DNA of 64,000 nt, taken from Phyllobacterium sp. YR531. GTDB lineage: Bacteria; Pseudomonadota; Alphaproteobacteria; Rhizobiales; Rhizobiaceae. The stretch's first letter is position 1; every line of letters begins with the position of its first letter. Under the pieces are notes generated by a model that saw only the letters and a list, made by a program, of their open reading frames with translations, searched no databases and was not told the origin of the DNA. The position numbers and the translations under genes were made by a program. The stretch lies in NCBI RefSeq assembly GCF_000282595.1, contig NZ_AKIZ01000016.1, positions 124,001-188,000 of the forward strand, given 5' to 3'. This document shows positions 61,614 to 64,000 of this stretch, piece after piece.

Positions 61614-63377
61614 ATGCCTCATGAAACGCCGCTGATTGCGACAATCGTCATAGGCCTTGTATTAGCCTTTATTTTTGGTGCGATTGCCAACCGCCTGCGT
61701 ATTCCTCCCCTTGTCGGTTATCTTGTTGCCGGTGTTCTCGCTGGCTCTCACACTCCCGGTTTCGTTGCCGATCAGGACCTGGCAGCTGAACTCGCCGAAA
61801 TCGGCGTCATCCTTTTGATGTTTGGTGTCGGTCTACATTTCTCCCTTAAAGATCTTCTTTCTGTGCGAGCAATCGCCATTCCAGGCGCCATAGTTCAAAT
61901 CCTCGCCGCTACACTTCTTGGTATGGGTCTTGCATGGATTCTCGGATGGGACATGCAAGCGGGCTTCGTTTTCGGTCTGGCACTTTCTGTTGCCAGTACG
62001 GTCGTTCTCCTCCGTGCCATGCAAGAGCGCCGACTAATCGAAACCGAACGTGGCCGTATTGCAGTCGGTTGGCTTATCGTTGAAGACCTTGCAATGGTGC
62101 TCGCACTTGTTCTGCTGCCTGCAATTGCAGGTGCACTCAATGGCGGCGAGACACCTAGCGGCCCCATTCACGCAAACGCTGACCCGATAGCAACTTATTT
62201 TAATCTCGGCATTGGCGGTGTCATAGCTCTGACGCTGGGTAAGGTTGCGGCTTTCGTTGCAGTCATGCTGATTGTTGGACGTCGTGTTATTCCCTGGACC
62301 CTTCATGCCATTGCTCATACTGGCTCACGCGAGCTTTTCCGTTTAGCTGTTTTAGCCATTGCCCTCGGTGTTGCGTTCGGGGCTGCAAAACTTTTTGGAG
62401 TGTCGCTTGCTCTCGGTGCATTCTTCGCTGGCATGATCATGAGCGAATCTGAGCTGAGCCATCGGGCTGCAGAAGAGTCTCTGCCTCTCCGCGACGCCTT
62501 TGCAGTTTTGTTCTTTGTTTCAGTCGGCATGCTGTTTGATCCAATGACCATCGTCAACGACCCACTGCCCCTGCTCGCCACGCTCGCAATTATCGTGATC
62601 GGCAAATCACTGGCGGCATTTTTTATCGTGCTGGCGTTTGGATACCCAACGGGCACAGCCCTTATAATCTCAGCAAGCCTCGCGCAGATTGGCGAATTCT
62701 CATTCATTCTTGCAGAGCTCGGCGTAGGGTTGGGGATGCTACCTGAGGAAGGGCGAGATCTCATTCTTGGTGGCGCGATCCTGTCAATCCTATTGAATCC
62801 TTTAGTCTTCGCTGGAGTAACCTATCTTAAACCTTGGCTTGAAAAGCGCGTACCCGCGGCGGCAGAAACCAATACCGAAGCTGATGCTCCGAAAACGGAA
62901 GAAGTCGACGTGGAGGAAATCCGTCCCACTTCGCTTACTGACCATGCGGTACTTGTGGGTTATGGCAGGGTCGGCAGCCTGGTTGGCGATGCATTAAAAG
63001 AGGTAGGGAAACCATTTCTTGTTATCGAAGACGCTGACAAGACTGTAGCCAAATTGCGGGACGACAACATAGAGACAATCGTCGGCAATGCCGCAAATGG
63101 CGACATTCTGGCCGCGGCCAATCTGTCAGGCGCAAGGCAATTAATTCTCGCTATACCAAATGCATTCGAAGCGGGACAGATCGTAGTCAAGGCCCGGGCT
63201 GCCAATCCAATTATCAGTATTCTTGCTCGGGCTCATTCAGACGCGGAAGTGCAGCATTTGCAGGATTTGGGCGCCGATGCTGTTATCATGGGAGAACGTG
63301 AGATAGCGCGGGGAATTGTTTCGCATATACTTAGTTTGGACGAACCGAAGCCAGAGGGACCACTGACCGAAACCTGA
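61614..63377 (+). CDS. CPA2 cation:proton antiporter with TrkA-N domain (KefB/YbaL-like)
   Basis: 587 residues. About 12 membrane helices (residues 5-400; LVGYLVAGVLAGSHTPGF, GVILLMFGVGLHFSLKDL) and a C-terminal nucleotide-binding domain with HAVLVGYGRVGSLVGDALKE (~residues 443-462). Such proteins exchange K+ or Na+ for H+ and are gated by the C-terminal domain. GGGG and GAG sequences lie upstream of the ATG. Confidence 0.92.
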   Translation: MPHETPLIATIVIGLVLAFIFGAIANRLRIPPLVGYLVAGVLAGSHTPGFVADQDLAAELAEIGVILLMFGVGLHFSLKDLLSVRAIAIPGAIVQILAATLLGMGLAWILGWDMQAGFVFGLALSVASTVVLLRAMQERRLIETERGRIAVGWLIVEDLAMVLALVLLPAIAGALNGGETPSGPIHANADPIATYFNLGIGGVIALTLGKVAAFVAVMLIVGRRVIPWTLHAIAHTGSRELFRLAVLAIALGVAFGAAKLFGVSLALGAFFAGMIMSESELSHRAAEESLPLRDAFAVLFFVSVGMLFDPMTIVNDPLPLLATLAIIVIGKSLAAFFIVLAFGYPTGTALIISASLAQIGEFSFILAELGVGLGMLPEEGRDLILGGAILSILLNPLVFAGVTYLKPWLEKRVPAAAETNTEADAPKTEEVDVEEIRPTSLTDHAVLVGYGRVGSLVGDALKEVGKPFLVIEDADKTVAKLRDDNIETIVGNAANGDILAAANLSGARQLILAIPNAFEAGQIVVKARAANPIISILARAHSDAEVQHLQDLGADAVIMGEREIARGIVSHILSLDEPKPEGPLTET

Positions 63378-63418
63378 AACCAAAAAATGATGATTATAAA
63401 GGCCGGGCAGGAAAGAAT

Positions 63419-64000
63419 ATGAAGCTCAAGGATTATATATGGCCGGTCGTAGGATTGGCTGCGGTCGGTATATCCGCATGGCTCCTATACAAGGAGTTGC
63501 GCAGTATTTCTCTCGACGATGTTATCGACAGCCTTAAAGCCATCTCGATGCATCGCTGGGTATTGGCAGCGTTGGCCTCATTGGTAGCTTACGCCGCTCT
63601 CGCTGGCTATGACCGAATTGCACTCCTGCACTTACGTCGCAGGATTTCATGGCTGTTTATTGCCCTGTGCTCATTCACAACTTACGCGCTATCACACAAC
63701 ATAGGTGCCTCCGTACTTTCAGGTGCAGTCGTGCGCTATCGCGCTTATTCCTCGCAAGGGATGAGCGGGCCAGAGATCGCACTCCTCATAGCCTTTTGCT
63801 CATTCACTTTTCTTATTGGCGTTATGACCCTGAGTGCCATTGTTCTTTTGATTGAGCCGGAAATTCTACAACGATTTAATTCTGAGCTGCCAATATCGCT
63901 CAGCTATGTTCTCGGCCTTGGCGCTCTGGCTATCATCCTGCTTTATGCGTTTGGGAGTTGGCTTCACTTCAAACCTCTACGCATTCGCCAGTTCACTCTT
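63419..64000 (+). CDS. MprF/YbhN-like membrane protein (N-terminal part)
   Basis: The ATG at 63419 follows AGGAAA, and the frame is open to the window edge (194 codons). The start MKLKDYIWPVVGLAAVGISAWLLYKEL and later SWLFIALCSFTTYALSHNIGASVLSGAVVRYRAYS match the flippase-like membrane domain of lysylphosphatidylglycerol synthases or UPF0104 (YbhN) proteins. The C-terminal aminoacyl-transfer domain, if any, lies outside, so MprF and the shorter YbhN type cannot be told apart. Confidence 0.7.
   Translation, partial: MKLKDYIWPVVGLAAVGISAWLLYKELRSISLDDVIDSLKAISMHRWVLAALASLVAYAALAGYDRIALLHLRRRISWLFIALCSFTTYALSHNIGASVLSGAVVRYRAYSSQGMSGPEIALLIAFCSFTFLIGVMTLSAIVLLIEPEILQRFNSELPISLSYVLGLGALAIILLYAFGSWLHFKPLRIRQFTL

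Noticed and set aside
1-64000. tRNA, rRNA, insertion sequences, CRISPR arrays, phage genes
   Set aside because: No cloverleaf-like CCA-proximal sequences, transposase motifs, regularly spaced repeats or phage-type proteins were found by reading; a dedicated tRNA scan was not possible.

Overview
This window looks like chromosomal DNA from an alphaproteobacterium of the order Hyphomicrobiales (Rhizobiales), closest in style to Brucellaceae/Phyllobacteriaceae. The reasons are an aerobic-type cob operon under a B12 riboswitch with CbtAB, a rhizobial-type betaine-homocysteine methyltransferase, PuuD, a fused SecDF, and a LysR regulator divergent from a DUF1127-like gene. Base composition is near 50% GC by eye. 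I see no rRNA, tRNA, insertion sequence, phage gene or CRISPR array.

Layout. 1-6438: a B12 riboswitch leads cbtB-cbtA-cobP-cobW-cobN (minus strand, cobN cut by the window edge), with cobQ upstream. 6547-8631: an acyl-CoA dehydrogenase and mmsB, valine-type catabolism. 8632-9667: mostly empty. 9668-12746: a betaine-type ABC importer. 12895-31006: a large C1 region. It has two MttB-family corrinoid methyltransferases, a corrinoid protein, a methyl-H4folate:corrinoid methyltransferase, a methylene-H4folate reductase-like protein, a RACo/RamA-like reductive activator, BHMT, an FAD-GcvT dehydrogenase, a 4Fe-4S protein and several uncharacterised partners. 31072-35220: ROK kinase, cutC, a LysR regulator, a DUF1127-like protein and a GbdR-like GlxA regulator. 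36201-38714: a second FAD-GcvT (dimethylglycine dehydrogenase-like) protein. 38959-46435: a cell-envelope glycolipid cluster with GT-C enzyme, aminotransferase, SDR, small DMT/ArnF-like protein, DprE1-like oxidase and HAD-UbiA fusion. 47037-49499: a large MscS channel. 49763-53605: soxDAG without soxB. 53607-58178: FAD oxidase, guanine deaminase, PuuD and a 2OG-Fe(II) oxygenase. 58896-64000: secDF, a CPA2 antiporter and the start of an MprF/YbhN-like membrane protein.

How the parts may fit. The importer, MttB proteins, corrinoid protein, activator, folate enzymes, two FAD-GcvT dehydrogenases and sarcosine oxidase subunits form a plausible stepwise N-demethylation route. A quaternary amine would enter, lose its first methyl through a corrinoid to H4folate, and the resulting tertiary and secondary amines would be oxidised with release of methylene-H4folate. 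The B12 genes in the same window supply the cofactor. Such MttB/corrinoid/RACo modules are best known from anaerobes, while this genome looks aerobic (secondary amine oxidases, PuuD).

The most striking unexplained signal is that five non-homologous or only distantly related proteins of the C1 module carry short arginine-rich tails, N-terminal or C-terminal, while the corrinoid protein begins with a strongly acidic segment. This may indicate an electrostatically assembled enzyme complex. A second candidate system is the DprE1/UbiA-like polyprenyl-phosphate sugar pathway at 38959-46435.
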